Source: Anaerolineales bacterium UBA3905
Lineage (GTDB): Bacteria > Chloroflexota > Anaerolineae > Caldilineales > Caldilineaceae
DNA length: 7,922 nucleotides
Reading direction: 5' to 3'
NCBI GenBank assembly: GCA_002391565.1
Contig: DGFH01000246.1
Coordinates: 1 to 7,922 of the forward strand
Below are positions 6,824-7,922 of the stretch, piece after piece. The position numbers were made by a program, and so were the translations under genes. How positions within the stretch are numbered: position 1 is the first letter of the stretch; each line of letters starts with the position of its first letter. The notes below the pieces were generated by a model. It was not told where the DNA came from, did no database searches, and saw nothing but the letters and a program-made list of their open reading frames with translations.

Positions 6824-6965
6824 TTGAAGGTGTGCATTGCGCCACCCAGCTTTCGACACTGTGTTCCGCCAACCTCAAAAGGCACGCGCTGGCGTCGGCG
6901 AAATGTCCTTCCGACCACCGCGTTGCCGGGCGCGCAAAGATTTCGGCTCCCCACACGCGTAAGAT

Positions 6966-6994
6966 TTGACCATGCCCCTACCCTCTGCTATACT
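6966..6994 (+). promoter_or_regulatory. Sigma70 promoter for tRNA-Ala(CGC)
   Basis: TTGACC (6966-6971) and TATACT (6989-6994) are separated by 17 bases, each five of six to consensus. Initiation near 7001 lies about 14 bases before the mature tRNA 5' end. The spacing and strength fit a stable-RNA promoter. Confidence 0.8.
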
Positions 6995-7014
6995 TTTTAT
7001 GGTGTTGACCTTCC

Positions 7015-7089
<75 letters not shown>

Positions 7090-7126
7090 CGACGAAATGC
7101 AAAAGCGTGGTAAAGAGACCAAAATT

Positions 7127-7154
7127 TTGACAGAAAGCGTCGGAACCTTATAAT
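7127..7154 (+). promoter_or_regulatory. Consensus sigma70 promoter for tRNA-Ala(GGC)
   Basis: TTGACA (7127-7132) and TATAAT (7149-7154) both match consensus perfectly, with a 16-base spacer. Initiation near 7161 lies about nine bases before the mature tRNA. It sits in the 82-base spacer between the two tRNA genes. Confidence 0.88.
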
Positions 7155-7169
7155 CAACTAAGTTGTCAC

Positions 7170-7242
<73 letters not shown>

Positions 7243-7247
7243 CACGG

Positions 7248-7280
7248 CGGCCCTTCCATCATGGAAGGGTCGTTTTATTT
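7248..7280 (+). terminator. Intrinsic terminator after the tRNA-Ala pair
   Basis: An 11-bp stem (CGGCCCTTCCA at 7248-7258 with TGGAAGGGTCG at 7262-7272, one G-U pair, TCA loop) is followed by TTTTATTT. It lies six bases after the second tRNA and should end both tRNA transcripts before rph. Confidence 0.9.
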
Positions 7281-7374
7281 CGGTTGCGCAATCGGTGGAT
7301 GCTTCGACGCCAGCCAGGCTTCCTATCTGCGCCTCGCTCTTTGCGCAGCGCCAACACGTAGAAAGGAACTCCCC

Positions 7375-7922
7375 ATGTCTGCCACCCGTGAACTCGATCA
7401 ACTGCGTCCGGTGAAGATGGAGCTAGATTACGTCATCTATCCGGAAGGTTCGGTGCTGATCAGCATGGGCAACACGCGTGTATTGTGCAACGCCACGGTC
7501 GAGGAGACTGTGCCGCGCTGGCTGCAAAATTCGCGCCAGAAACAAGGGTGGGTGACTGCTGAATACGCAATGCTGCCGCGCGCCACTGAGCAGCGCAACC
7601 AGCGGGAAATCCAATATCCCAAAGGGCGCACCCAGGAGATCCAGCGGCTGATAGCGCGCAGTCTGCGCGCTGCAGTGGATTTGACCAAACTGGGCGATCG
7701 CCAGATCGTGGTGGACTGCGACGTGATCCAGGCGGATGGCGGCACGCGCACCGCATCGATCACAGGTGGCTATGTAGCGCTGGCGATGGCGATCAAGCGG
7801 CTGGAGAAGCGCAAAGCTGTGGGCCCGGGCGTGTTGACGCAGGCAGTGGCGGCGGTGAGCGTCGGCATCGTCAACGGCAAGGCGGTGCTCGATCTGAACT
7901 ACTCGATGGATCAAAAAGCCGA
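7375..7922 (+). CDS. rph: Ribonuclease PH, partial (3' end outside window)
   Basis: The 182 complete codons from ATG at 7375 are present, out of about 240 expected. AAAGGA lies seven bases upstream. Family marks are QLRPV (9-13), PEGSVLISMGNTRVLCNATVEETVP (from 23), GWVTAEYAMLPRAT (58-71), GRTQEIQRLIARSLRA (84-99), VVDCDVIQADGGTRTASITG (from 112) and VNGKAVLDLNY (167-177). RNase PH is a phosphorolytic 3'-5' exonuclease that trims tRNA 3' ends and forms a hexamer in the cytoplasm. Its place directly after two tRNA genes without encoded CCA fits that role. The terminator at 7248-7280 implies a separate promoter in 7281-7374, where I see no strong match. Two small departures from the usual pattern are noted: the N-terminal glycine-arginine of DGR is absent (ATRELDQLRP), and the usual YxED reads YSMD (177-179, Met in place of Glu). 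Confidence 0.95.
   Translation, partial: MSATRELDQLRPVKMELDYVIYPEGSVLISMGNTRVLCNATVEETVPRWLQNSRQKQGWVTAEYAMLPRATEQRNQREIQYPKGRTQEIQRLIARSLRAAVDLTKLGDRQIVVDCDVIQADGGTRTASITGGYVALAMAIKRLEKRKAVGPGVLTQAVAAVSVGIVNGKAVLDLNYSMDQKA

Noticed and set aside
7327..7348. Six-base stem (CTGCGC/GCGCAG) before rph
   Set aside because: The stem is short with a ten-base loop and no T-tract or link to the ribosome-binding site; too weak to call a regulatory element.
7423..7914. Minus-strand open frames opposite rph
   Set aside because: They are antisense shadows of the strongly conserved RNase PH coding sequence.

Overview
The window is ordinary-looking chromosomal DNA from a GC-rich bacterium. I see no insertion sequence, phage gene, CRISPR array, toxin-antitoxin pair or other clear mobile or defence module. 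The host cannot be fixed from sequence alone. Sigma70-type promoters, Shine-Dalgarno sites, GTG starts and the mix of gene families would suit a Chloroflexota-like or similar high-GC lineage, but that is a low-confidence impression.

Left part (1-2013): two genes lie on the minus strand. One encodes a small membrane protein of the YdjM-like metal-dependent hydrolase type (1603-1043). It is followed by the N-terminal part of an oligosaccharide/polysaccharide flippase (988 to the window edge). A 410-base non-coding region (1604-2013) separates the hydrolase from a plus-strand gene. It holds a strong 15-bp inverted repeat and a plausible promoter for the plus-strand gene.

Middle (2014-6715): the plus-strand gene (2014-2607) encodes a small, divergent cyclodeaminase/cyclohydrolase-family protein. 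It converges on a minus-strand cluster of three genes, read in the order AlkD-like DNA alkylation repair protein (6715-5966), GNAT acetyltransferase (5969-5355, 4-base ATGA overlap) and a molybdenum hydroxylase (5270-2667). The hydroxylase is the most distinctive gene. It joins a two-cluster [2Fe-2S] subunit to an isoquinoline-1-oxidoreductase (IorB)-type molybdopterin subunit in a single 867-residue chain, with no FAD domain.

Right part (6716-7922): two tandem alanine tRNA genes with anticodons CGC and GGC each have their own strong promoter. The second is followed by a clear intrinsic terminator. The window ends inside rph (RNase PH), the 3'-end tRNA-processing exonuclease, which sits just downstream of the tRNAs on the same strand.

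Functionally the region is a patchwork: cell-surface glycan export, a small one-carbon-type enzyme, alkylation repair, an oxidative hydroxylase, and tRNA supply and maturation. No novel multi-gene system is evident. The points most worth a second look are the fused hydroxylase, the covarying tRNA-Ala pair with its unusual 32-38 combination, and the intergenic hairpin.
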